Positions 55,398-63,377 of a stretch of 64,000 nt of DNA are shown in pieces (the stretch's first letter is position 1; every line of letters starts with the position of its first letter). The translations under genes were made by a program, and so were the position numbers. The DNA lies in assembly GCF_041737375.1 (NCBI RefSeq), contig NZ_JBGSRV010000003.1, forward strand, positions 1 through 64,000, written 5' to 3'. This stretch comes from Vampirovibrio sp041737375 (GTDB lineage: Bacteria; Cyanobacteriota; Vampirovibrionia; Vampirovibrionales; Vampirovibrionaceae). The notes under the pieces were generated by a model. That model worked only from the letters and a program-made list of their open reading frames with translations. It was not told the origin of the DNA and did no database searches.

Positions 55398-55943
55398 ATG
55401 CCAACCACTCAGGAGCATATCGCCGTGGATAAGATCAAGGCGGCGATCCGTGAAATTCCCGACTTCCCCAAACCCGGAATCATGTTTAAAGATATTACCC
55501 CGGTGCTGAAAGATCCCGTTCTGCTGAACCAGGTCATCGATTATTTCTACTACCAGCTTAAAGATAAAAAAGTGCAGTATGTGGCGGGGATTGAATCTCG
55601 TGGTTTTATTTTCGGTGCAGCACTGGCTTACAAGCTTGGGGCTGGTTTTGTACCCATTCGTAAAAAAGGCAAGCTGCCCGGTTCGGTGGAGCAACACGAA
55701 TACGACCTGGAATACGGCACCGATACCATTGAAATGCATGTGGATGCCGTTGAAGCGGGCTCTCGGGTGGTCTTGATTGATGACTTGCTAGCCACCGGCG
55801 GAACCGCTGCCGCTTCCTGCAAATTGCTGGAAAAACTGAAAGCTGAAGTGGTAGGCATTCACTTCCTGATTGAACTGGAATTCCTGCACGGTCGGGAGCG
55901 CCTGCCCCAAAACCTGCACACCCATTCCATGATTCAGTTTTAA
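55398..55943 (+). CDS. apt: Adenine phosphoribosyltransferase
   Basis: 181 residues, normal length. FPKPGIMFKDITP at the start, GIESRGFIFG, and the PRPP-binding loop VVLIDDLLATGGTA are diagnostic. It salvages adenine to AMP. Its ribosome-site leader (CAGGAACCACCCATCC before ATG) is almost identical to that of the sdaAA gene 3.3 kb downstream. It closely follows recJ (29 bases), probably in one transcript, and ends at a strong terminator. Confidence 0.97.
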   Translation: MPTTQEHIAVDKIKAAIREIPDFPKPGIMFKDITPVLKDPVLLNQVIDYFYYQLKDKKVQYVAGIESRGFIFGAALAYKLGAGFVPIRKKGKLPGSVEQHEYDLEYGTDTIEMHVDAVEAGSRVVLIDDLLATGGTAAASCKLLEKLKAEVVGIHFLIELEFLHGRERLPQNLHTHSMIQF

Positions 55944-55962
55944 ATTCCCCAAAAACAGCTTC

Positions 55963-55996
55963 AAAAGCCGCTTCTGTCGCAGAGGCGGCTTTTTTA
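55963..55996 (+). terminator. Intrinsic terminator of recJ-apt
   Basis: AAGCCGCTTCTG pairs with CAGAGGCGGCTT around TCG, followed by TTTT. Confidence 0.92.
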
Positions 55997-56025
55997 CAGA
56001 TTCATTAAAATTTGCAGGCGCCAGC

Positions 56026-56070
56026 AAAAAGTCCGGCGACACGACCCAAAGGGGTGTCACCGGACTTTTT
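56026..56070. terminator. Bidirectional terminator
   Basis: AAAAAGTCCGG-GACAC pairs with GTGTC-CCGGACTTTTT. It lies 24 bases after the stop of the minus-strand zinc-ribbon gene and mainly serves that gene. Confidence 0.88.
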
Positions 56071-56093
56071 TAAGTTTAGTTTAAGTGGTCAAA

Positions 56094-57533
56094 CTATTTT
56101 TCTTTGGCTGCTCGGGTGGCGCGGGCTTTGGGCTTGGCCACTACCGGTTCAGCTGGAGCCTCTTCACCCGGTGGTAATTCCACCACTTCGGCCAACGCTG
56201 CTTTTTTAGTGCGGGTTGCTCTGGGTTTAGGGGCGGGTGGGGGTTCCACCGCAACAGCAGGTTCAGCCTCAGCTTCTTCGGTAGCCGCTGCCACCGGCTC
56301 GGCGGCGGTTTCATCAGGCACATCGGTTTCAACTGGTGCTTCAACGGGTGTTTCCACAGGGGCGATCGCTGCTGAAGGCTCAGCCTCCGCCACCGCAGGA
56401 GAATCATCCGGGTTCGCTTGTTTAGCGGCCGCGGCTTCTTTAGCCGCTAATTCTTTGGCAGCCGCCTTTTCCTGCTCCGCCTTTTCACGTTCTTCACGAG
56501 AACGCTGCTGGGCTTCTTTCATTTCCGGCGGCAAATCATCGCGATCTTCGTTCCAGCGGTTCAGGTTGCGGTTTTTGCGAACCAGACCAATGGCCACGTG
56601 AGTCCGCCATTCATCCATTCTCAATTGCTTGGAAATAATTTTATGAATACCCAAAGGCGGCAATGGCAAGTAAGGCTCATAAAGCGTCTCAATGGCCATT
56701 AACTGTTCAGGACTCACCGCCAAACGGCGCTTGGGATATTCCAGCTTGGGCAAACGCATTTTTTCACGAACCAGATTGATTCCGAAAAACACCTTGCTAG
56801 GAGCCAGATTAATCTGCTCCCCAATCACTTCATGAATATCCGGGTTAGGCAGGGGGAGAGCCCCTTTGTACAGTTTTTCAATTTCAATCAACTGCTCTTT
56901 AGTGACCAGCAATTTTTTGGGAGGGCCTGCGGGTCTGCCACCCGGACGTCCGCCAAAGCCACCGGGACGGGGTCCGCCGGGACGAGGACCACCAAAACCG
57001 CCGGGACGAGGACCACCGGGGCGAGGACCACCAAAGCCACCACCGGGACGAGGCCCGCCTGGGCGAGGGCCACCAAAGCCACCACCGGGGGGACGAGGCC
57101 CACCGGGGCGAGGACCATAGCCACCCCCTTGCGGAGGACGCTGCTGATAGCCGCCCTGTTGACCGTAACCACCGCCTTGCGGAGGACGTTGCTGATAGCC
57201 GCCTTGTTGACCATGTTGACCGTAACCACCACCGGGCGGCCCATAGCCCTGTTGGCCATAACCGCCACCTTGCGGAGGGCGCTGCTGATAGCCACCTTGT
57301 TGACCATGTTGACCGTAACCACCGCCTTGGGGTCCATAACCCGGTGGGGGGCCATAGCCACCGCCGCCTTGTGGCTGATAAGGACGTGGTTGTGGTTGCT
57401 GATAAGGAGGTGGAGCGGCTGGCCGAGAGGCGGGAATAGCGCCTTCGGGGTATAAACAATTGGGACAGATGACCCGTTTGGGGTTCTTTGTCTCAAAGAC
57501 CTCACCACATTTAGAGCATTGATTTGTGAACAT
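56094..57533 (-). CDS. Zinc-ribbon protein with prion-like Gly/Pro/Gln/Tyr/Arg tract and duplicated helical module
   Basis: 479 residues. A zinc ribbon at the N-terminus (C6-x2-C9, C23-x2-C26). Residues about 40-205 are low complexity: first tandem units like QQGGYQQRPPQGGGYG, then GGPRPGG units, resembling eukaryotic FUS/RGG-type condensate proteins. Residues about 208-330 hold two copies of a helical module, each with EQL-x-x-IE-x-LY, LPLP-x(3)-IH, and GI/GL-VR. The last 150 are Ala/Glu/Pro/Lys-rich and disordered. No family named. RNA or single-strand binding and self-association are inferences from composition. The DNA at 57115-57370 is correspondingly repetitive. Confidence 0.8.
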   Translation of the reverse strand: MFTNQCSKCGEVFETKNPKRVICPNCLYPEGAIPASRPAAPPPYQQPQPRPYQPQGGGGYGPPPGYGPQGGGYGQHGQQGGYQQRPPQGGGYGQQGYGPPGGGYGQHGQQGGYQQRPPQGGGYGQQGGYQQRPPQGGGYGPRPGGPRPPGGGFGGPRPGGPRPGGGFGGPRPGGPRPGGFGGPRPGGPRPGGFGGRPGGRPAGPPKKLLVTKEQLIEIEKLYKGALPLPNPDIHEVIGEQINLAPSKVFFGINLVREKMRLPKLEYPKRRLAVSPEQLMAIETLYEPYLPLPPLGIHKIISKQLRMDEWRTHVAIGLVRKNRNLNRWNEDRDDLPPEMKEAQQRSREEREKAEQEKAAAKELAAKEAAAAKQANPDDSPAVAEAEPSAAIAPVETPVEAPVETDVPDETAAEPVAAATEEAEAEPAVAVEPPPAPKPRATRTKKAALAEVVELPPGEEAPAEPVVAKPKARATRAAKEK

Positions 57534-57659
57534 AGTTGGTGTCTATCCGCTTGACTTAACCGAATCCAGACTAATGACCGTGGAAAAACAGGAGGCTTTT
57601 GACAGGGCGGATTCGTAATAACCCTTCAACTCTGTGTAAAAGTAATAACTTAAAACGAC

Positions 57660-57845
57660 GACTTTTTACCTGTGGCTTTCTCACTCGGCGCTTACGGTGT
57701 AGATAATACGATAGGTGTAGACTGCCTGTTTGCTGTCTTCTTGAAGCCGCTCGGTAGTGATTCTCTTCGATGCGTGGTGTGCCGTACCCGTGGACTTGAC
57801 CCTGAGACTCGCAGTACTCTATGCTGAGGTCAGGGGAAAAAATCT
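57660..57845 (+). ncRNA. Candidate 6S-like structured RNA
   Basis: Within a 435-base gene-free gap, 186 bases fold as one long rod: TTTTT-A-CCT with GGG..AAAAA (57663-57671 and 57832-57841), CTCA with TGAG (near 57680 and 57823), TACGG (57693-57697) with CCGTA (57782-57786), and ACTGCC (57721-57726) with GGTAGT (57753-57758) closing the tip. Large internal loops lie between, which is the plan of 6S RNA, and the length is right (about 180-190). Two pairs are G-U only if read on the plus strand, favouring that strand. TAATAA at 57643-57648 could be its -10 box. Not confirmed by a family model. Confidence 0.35.
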
Positions 57846-57968
57846 ACTATTCAAACTAAAAAGTCACTTCTATAATTAATACCACATCATCTGAAAAATG
57901 AGTAGTTTTTTTGTAAAATTCATTGATAAAGTGGAAATTTACTTAATACGAATGAAAGTACGGTTTAC

Positions 57969-58646
57969 ATGAACGGCGGCTCCCTGTTTGATATTGTTGG
58001 CCCCATTATGGTGGGCCCTTCCAGCTCCCATACCGCCGGAGCGGTGCGGCTGGCTAATTTGGCCCGAATGGTGGCCAGTCAACCCATTCAATCCGTTGAG
58101 TTTGTGCTGTACAACTCCTTTGCCCAAACCTATCAGGGTCACGGCACGGATCGGGGATTAATTGCGGGAATTCTGGGTTACGGGGTCAACGATGAGCGCA
58201 TTCGGGACGCCTTCACTCTGGCCGAAGCCGAACGGTTGAATTACCGCATTACGCCGTTCTCAGGGGCCAATAACTATTCTCCCAACACGGTTATTTTTAA
58301 CATGATACTGCAAGGGGGACAGCCCCTGAGTGTGGTGGGCCACTCCATTGGGGGCGGCAAAGTTTACATTTCAAAAATCGATGATCATAACGTGAGTATT
58401 CGCGGGGAAATGCCCACCCTGATTCTTTTTTACAAGGATAAACCCGGCATGATTTGGCAGGTTACCAAAATTCTGGCCGAACAAACCATCAATATCGCCA
58501 CCCTCACCTGTAATCGAAATCAGCGGGGGGTGGAAGCCTTTATGATTATCACCCTGGATTCCCTGCCCCCGGCGGAAGCGGTGGCCGAAATCCGGGGCAT
58601 TCCAGACATTTATACGGTAAGATCCATTGATAAGCTGCCCGCTTAA
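57969..58646 (+). CDS. sdaAB: L-serine dehydratase, beta subunit (iron-sulphur type)
   Basis: 225 residues. The N-terminal domain has IVGPIMVGPSSSHTAGAVRLA, diagnostic of the subunit, and GHSIGGGKV; an ACT domain follows (about 148-222, starting LILFYKDKPGMI), which often binds serine. With the alpha subunit just downstream it deaminates L-serine to pyruvate and ammonia. The 435-base gap upstream holds the structured RNA candidate. Confidence 0.95.
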   Translation: MNGGSLFDIVGPIMVGPSSSHTAGAVRLANLARMVASQPIQSVEFVLYNSFAQTYQGHGTDRGLIAGILGYGVNDERIRDAFTLAEAERLNYRITPFSGANNYSPNTVIFNMILQGGQPLSVVGHSIGGGKVYISKIDDHNVSIRGEMPTLILFYKDKPGMIWQVTKILAEQTINIATLTCNRNQRGVEAFMIITLDSLPPAEAVAEIRGIPDIYTVRSIDKLPA

Positions 58647-58694
58647 CTTAAAATCTAGCCCAGATAGCCCAAAAAATTCAGGAACCACCCACCC

Positions 58695-59609
58695 ATGCCC
58701 AACTTCAATTCGTTTCAGGAACTCCTTCACTATTGCCAGGAGAAACATTGCAGTATTTCTGAAGCCGCCTTGCAGTATGAGGAAGCCTATTCTGGCAAAA
58801 ACCGGGAAGAAATCCTGAGCGGCATGCGGGTTATTTTGCAACAAATGCGAGATACGGTAGAAAGTGGCATCCATTCCGAGGAAAAATCCATGAGCGGCCT
58901 GACCGGTGGAGACGCCAAGCGCATTATGGATTTTATGAACCAGCCCCAGTGTTTTTTATCGCCGGTGGAAATGAAAATGATTGCCTACGGATTGGCCACC
59001 CTGGAAGAAAACAGCCGCATGAAGCGCATTGTGGCCTGTCCCACGGCGGGGGGTAGCGGATCGGTGCCTGCCGCCCTCATTGCGGTGGAGCAAGACCGGC
59101 AAGTACCACCGGAACAAACTTTAAAAGGGCTGATTACGGCGGGTGTGATCGGCGAAATCACCGCACGGCGCATGTTTTTATCAGGCTCCGCCGCCGGGTG
59201 TCAGGCGGAAGTGGGTGTGGCATCGGGCATGGCTGCCGGGGGACTGGTGGAAATGATGGGGGGCAGCCCTACCCAAGTGGTTCACGCCGCCGCCATTTCC
59301 ATGCAAAATTTAATGGGTCTGGTTTGCGATCCGGTGGCAGGACTGGTGGAAGTGCCTTGCGTGGTGCGAAACGGCTTGTCGGGCGTGCAGGCCTCTGCGG
59401 CGGCCACCATGGCCCTGGCCGGTATCCAGAGCTTTGTACCCATGGATGAAGTGGTAGAAGCCATGGCGGCGGTGGGTAAGCTAATGCACCCCAGCTTGAA
59501 AGAAACCGCCGAAGGCGGGCTGGCCCAGACCCCTTCGGCCAAAGCCTTTACGGAACGCTTTAAAGCCCCTCAAACGCTTGGCGAAATTATGGAAGCCAAA
59601 CCCGATTAG
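58695..59609 (+). CDS. sdaAA: L-serine dehydratase, alpha subunit (iron-sulphur type)
   Basis: 304 residues. VACPTAGGSGSVPAAL and CDPVAGLVEVPCVVRNG carry Cys residues that hold the 4Fe-4S cluster. Partner of the beta subunit 48 bases upstream, so one operon. Leader CAGGAACCACCCACCC before the ATG nearly repeats that of apt. No terminator is obvious in the 175-base gap that follows. Confidence 0.96.
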   Translation: MPNFNSFQELLHYCQEKHCSISEAALQYEEAYSGKNREEILSGMRVILQQMRDTVESGIHSEEKSMSGLTGGDAKRIMDFMNQPQCFLSPVEMKMIAYGLATLEENSRMKRIVACPTAGGSGSVPAALIAVEQDRQVPPEQTLKGLITAGVIGEITARRMFLSGSAAGCQAEVGVASGMAAGGLVEMMGGSPTQVVHAAAISMQNLMGLVCDPVAGLVEVPCVVRNGLSGVQASAAATMALAGIQSFVPMDEVVEAMAAVGKLMHPSLKETAEGGLAQTPSAKAFTERFKAPQTLGEIMEAKPD

Positions 59610-59784
59610 GCGATTTTAATCAAAGCAGGCGCCTCCCGTTGGACGTTGCGGGCAATTGAGGTTTTGGGCTGTTTTTATTCAGTATCATCACCCCATCAGG
59701 CCACGGCTTCTGCTGCCCCGGGTTATTTTTAATTTGTTTTACGCCTGATAGTCAGTCCGATCATCAAAAAAGAATGGATGCGTT

Positions 59785-60975
59785 ATGCAAACCGTTTCAC
59801 CCCTTCCCTTGAAAGCCACCCAATCCATCACACCCACCAGACCGGCCAAAACGCAGTCTCCGCAGTTCGGGTGTCGTTTGCTTGCGGTCATGAGTCCCGC
59901 TCCTTACGAAGGGCAGGATACATTTATTAAAGAATTACTCATCGATGGCAGGGATTCATTACTAAGACAAAGCCAGCTTCCTTTTCGTGAAGCAACGCCA
60001 TCGCCGCCGCCCTCAAAAGCGGATCCCGAATTTGATAAAGCAGACTTTATCGCCAATGGTTTTCCCATCCAGATCAGCTGGGGGCTGGCCATTCCTGATC
60101 AGCTGAGTCGCACTTTAAAATCAGCCCGACCGGCTTCACTGGATCCCGCCTTTATCCAGCTATCTCCCATTGTGGCCCATAACAAACCCATTACTTTAGT
60201 GGGACATTTACGCCACACGCTAAAAATTGAACCGCCAGACATGACCCCGGAAAACGCGCACCCATTCCCGGTCCATAATGGCTTTCTGGCCCAGGTTGGC
60301 GCCATTCCGGTCGATGTGCTGGAAACCATGGGAAACCGCCTTAAAGAAGCAGCCCGAAAAGATCCACAGGTCGCCCTCCCTCAGGGAACCACCGACACTG
60401 AGGTTGTGGCCTGCCAAATGGCCCTGAAGCTTAAAGAGCGTTTTGAGCAAAACCCCACCCAGCCTCTCTCGGCGGAACAAATCAAAGCAGTCTTTCAGGA
60501 TCTGGTCAGCGAAACTATCCTGGCCCCTGAAAAATTAAGCGATCAGGCTTTCAGCGAAACCAGGTTCAATGGGTTCCAGGGAGCCGTTCGGAACGCTTCA
60601 AATACCTTTATTTTCGCCAACGCCCAACAAATGCTGTTCAGTCAGCAAAGCATGGGTCCCTCAGATACCTACTACCTTGGCACCCATCAAACCGCTGGGG
60701 GCCAAACCAACTATGTCATCAGTCCCCGCCCCATGTTCCCAAGCCTGGGTCAACAGGAATCACTCAACTGGACCCCCCTGCCCAACAACGCCATGACCGA
60801 ACTCAAACGGGTGCAAACGGAAAAAAACGGGCCTCCTCAAATCCAAATCGAGCAAATACCCTTACCCACTCGTCCTAACAAAAAGCAGGAAGAGCGGGAG
60901 GATTTAAGCCGCATCAAAAAATACGTACGGCAACACGCTAAGGGTAACGCCCCGCATCAAACCGCAAAACCGTAG
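59785..60975 (+). CDS. Unrecognised protein with FG-type N-terminal tag
   Basis: 396 residues, no known family. The disordered leader has QSPQFGCRLL at 24-33, resembling the tag on the glucan-cluster proteins. The rest looks like a folded cytosolic protein (for example LVGHLRHTLKIE, FLAQVGAIPVDVLETMG, FIFANAQQMLFS), with a Pro/Gln/Lys/Arg-rich end. No signal peptide or membrane helix. The ribosome site is weak. Convergent with dapB. Confidence 0.65.
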   Translation: MQTVSPLPLKATQSITPTRPAKTQSPQFGCRLLAVMSPAPYEGQDTFIKELLIDGRDSLLRQSQLPFREATPSPPPSKADPEFDKADFIANGFPIQISWGLAIPDQLSRTLKSARPASLDPAFIQLSPIVAHNKPITLVGHLRHTLKIEPPDMTPENAHPFPVHNGFLAQVGAIPVDVLETMGNRLKEAARKDPQVALPQGTTDTEVVACQMALKLKERFEQNPTQPLSAEQIKAVFQDLVSETILAPEKLSDQAFSETRFNGFQGAVRNASNTFIFANAQQMLFSQQSMGPSDTYYLGTHQTAGGQTNYVISPRPMFPSLGQQESLNWTPLPNNAMTELKRVQTEKNGPPQIQIEQIPLPTRPNKKQEEREDLSRIKKYVRQHAKGNAPHQTAKP

Positions 60976-61089
60976 TAAGCCACTATAATCCAGCCCTGAA
61001 ACCAAAAGAACACAATCAAAAACAGTGAGCCAATGCCCGAAACAGGGGTCATTGTCATTCAGGCCGCAAGGCGGATGGTTGCCCTGTGG

Positions 61090-61911
61090 CTACAAAATAT
61101 GCTCCAGACCATAAACCAGACCGTTTAAGCTCATGGTTTTTTTCACGGCCAAGGCCACACCCGGCATAAAACAGGCCCGATCCATACTGTCGTGGCGAAT
61201 GGTTAAAATTTCACCGGCGCTGCCAAAAATCACTTCCTGGTGGGCGATAAAACCCGGCAACCGCACACTGTGAATCCGAATCCCAGCCGGACCGCTGGCC
61301 CCTCTGGCCCCGGCAATTACCTCGGTTTCCGGGGCGTTGCCAGCGCCAAATTTGGGCTGGCTCTGCTGCATCAGTTCCGCCGTTTTTAAGGCGGTGCCAC
61401 TGGGGGCATCCGCTTTTTTATTGTGGTGCAATTCCATAATTTCAGCATGATCAAAATACTGGGCCGCCTGCTGGGCGAATTTCATCATCAACACCGCCCC
61501 AATGGCGAAATTAGGCACCACCATACCGCCCAATCCTCGCTGGCGCAGGGCGTTGTCAATGGTTTCCAGTTGTTCGCCCGTCAGTCCAGTGGTACCAATT
61601 ACCGGGCGGCAACCGGCCTCAATAATGGCCATGGTATTTGCAAAAACCACCTCGGGATTGGTGAAATCCACGCACACATCCGGCTTTTCACGGGCCAGCA
61701 ATGCTTTAAGATCCCGATCAAAGCGAGTGCCTTGCTCAGTGGTCAGGCCAAAATAATCGTTGATGGTTTCATTCAGGGCATGGGGATCCACCGCCCCGGC
61801 CAGCGCCAAGTCGGGATCGTTGGCCACGGTTTTCACCACTTCCCGGCCCATTTTACCCTTGGCGCCACAAACCGCCACCCGAATGGTTTTTAACGAAGCC
61901 TGAGTTTCCAT
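61090..61911 (-). CDS. dapB: 4-hydroxy-tetrahydrodipicolinate reductase
   Basis: 273 residues from ATG 61911, with GGGAG about 11 bases upstream; a TTG at 61935 adds eight. NAD(P)-binding VCGAKGKMGREVV at the start and the family signature EIMELHHNKKADAPSGTA. Second committed step of lysine and diaminopimelate synthesis, supplying peptidoglycan; this suits its place beside ftsQ and ddl. Confidence 0.97.
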   Translation of the reverse strand: METQASLKTIRVAVCGAKGKMGREVVKTVANDPDLALAGAVDPHALNETINDYFGLTTEQGTRFDRDLKALLAREKPDVCVDFTNPEVVFANTMAIIEAGCRPVIGTTGLTGEQLETIDNALRQRGLGGMVVPNFAIGAVLMMKFAQQAAQYFDHAEIMELHHNKKADAPSGTALKTAELMQQSQPKFGAGNAPETEVIAGARGASGPAGIRIHSVRLPGFIAHQEVIFGSAGEILTIRHDSMDRACFMPGVALAVKKTMSLNGLVYGLEHIL

Positions 61912-61996
61912 GCCGAAACACTCCCGCCAAATCAATACAATAGCTTGGTTTTAACCGAAAGGCACAATGCAGGCAAGCAAATGGCCCCTAAAAAAA

Positions 61997-63361
61997 CTAG
62001 CCCTGTACTTTTTCCGGCTGGGGCAGTTTGAGCTGGGCGTTGGGCCTTTTGTGAAAAGTGACCTGTTCTTCCCATTTTAAATCTACCGATTCAATCACAT
62101 CCCGGTACTCCTGAATTTTAGGCAATAACGGGGCCAATCGGGCCAAACGATCCGAGGCGCTGCCGTTCAGCCGCCCCAGAATCACCGGGATTTCCCGGTA
62201 ACGCAAAATCACCTGCTCTGGATTGCGAATATCAATGGCCTTCAAAGTCAGCCCCTTAATCTGGCGAGCCTGCCATGCGATTTCTCGCAATTGCAGCAAA
62301 TAAGCGGATTTTAAAGCGGTTTGCGGATTGACCACAATGTTCTCAATCCCCGCGTACAGCTGGGGCTGATGCTGATACCCTTTCAGGGAGATCAGTTCAT
62401 CGTCTGCCGCCACCCCGTAGGGCAAAAACCGTGGTTTGCCCAAGGCGTTCACTTTTTTGGAAAGGCCCTCGGGCTGGTCAGCGGGCGGAGCGCTAAGCCC
62501 GGTAGCGTCAAGATTTTTAGAATCACTGGTTTTAGAATCACGCTCTTGCTTTTGATACTGATCATAGCTGGCAGGCACATAAAGCGCCGCCCAGGGCTTT
62601 TTCTCAAAAATCTGGATGCTCAGCCGTGCCGGAAACAAACTGCGGCGAACCACGGCCCGATCCACCAGATCAAATTGCGCCTCAATCTGATCGGCCAGCT
62701 TGCCGGTATGCAGGGTATAAATGGGCTTGCCCACCCATGGCTTCACCAGTGGCGCCAATTGAGAAGCTTGAACCAGTCGTTGATTCTGCACATCAAACCG
62801 GGGGGCGTTGTACAGCCATAGGGAACTATGGGCCATTTTCCACAGCAAAACAGCCCACACCACCGCAAAACAAAGCTTCAGCACGGATTTAATGCGTCCG
62901 TAAAAAACCTTCAGCTTTTTTTCCTTGCGCCGCTTTTGCAAATAATTTTCTTGCCGACGCCGGGCCCGATCCAGTTGGCGACGGGATTTAACCAGCTTTC
63001 GCCCTGACTTGTCCTGTTTCGGAGTGCCTTTGCCCTTGCGCTTTTTATCAGGGACCACCGGCGCCAAGGTCTCTTCAGCCGGTGCGATGACCGATTCCTC
63101 AACCCCGGCCACAGCCTCAGTTGCCGATGCCGATGGCGGCGTTTCAGGCTCCGGCGCAGGGGTGGCTATTGGTGGTTTTACCAACGGGTCCTGAATCCCG
63201 CTGCGAGATGAAAAAACACTTTGCGAACCGGCCTTGTCGCCCTCTGACTCTGTCCCCATGTCACGCCCCTTCCATGGTCGAATGGTCAGATCCGGCGACA
63301 AGTGAGTAGAGCGTCCAGCCTCTGCGGACGGCAACTCTTCCGGCTGATCGGTTTGAGACAT
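61997..63361 (-). CDS. ftsQ: Cell-division protein FtsQ
   Basis: 454 residues; FtsQ is usually about 250-300. The first about 165 are a cytosolic, disordered region (Pro/Ala/Glu-rich, then a Lys/Arg-rich KKRKGKGTPKQDKSGRKL stretch). One membrane helix (VLKLCFAVVWAVLLWKMA) leads to a POTRA domain (PLVKPWVGKPIYTLHTGKLADQIEAQF ... RRSLFPARLSIQIFEKKPWA, written here in parts) and the beta domain. It recruits FtsB/FtsL at the septum. It starts 16 bases after ddl, the usual ddl-ftsQ order of the division and cell-wall cluster. Confidence 0.88.
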   Translation of the reverse strand: MSQTDQPEELPSAEAGRSTHLSPDLTIRPWKGRDMGTESEGDKAGSQSVFSSRSGIQDPLVKPPIATPAPEPETPPSASATEAVAGVEESVIAPAEETLAPVVPDKKRKGKGTPKQDKSGRKLVKSRRQLDRARRRQENYLQKRRKEKKLKVFYGRIKSVLKLCFAVVWAVLLWKMAHSSLWLYNAPRFDVQNQRLVQASQLAPLVKPWVGKPIYTLHTGKLADQIEAQFDLVDRAVVRRSLFPARLSIQIFEKKPWAALYVPASYDQYQKQERDSKTSDSKNLDATGLSAPPADQPEGLSKKVNALGKPRFLPYGVAADDELISLKGYQHQPQLYAGIENIVVNPQTALKSAYLLQLREIAWQARQIKGLTLKAIDIRNPEQVILRYREIPVILGRLNGSASDRLARLAPLLPKIQEYRDVIESVDLKWEEQVTFHKRPNAQLKLPQPEKVQG

Positions 63362-63377
63362 GCAAACTCACTATCAA

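Noticed and set aside
56832..57455. Thr/Ala/Leu-rich frames antisense to the zinc-ribbon gene
   Set aside because: They arise from the tandem DNA repeats encoding the Gly/Pro/Gln tract.
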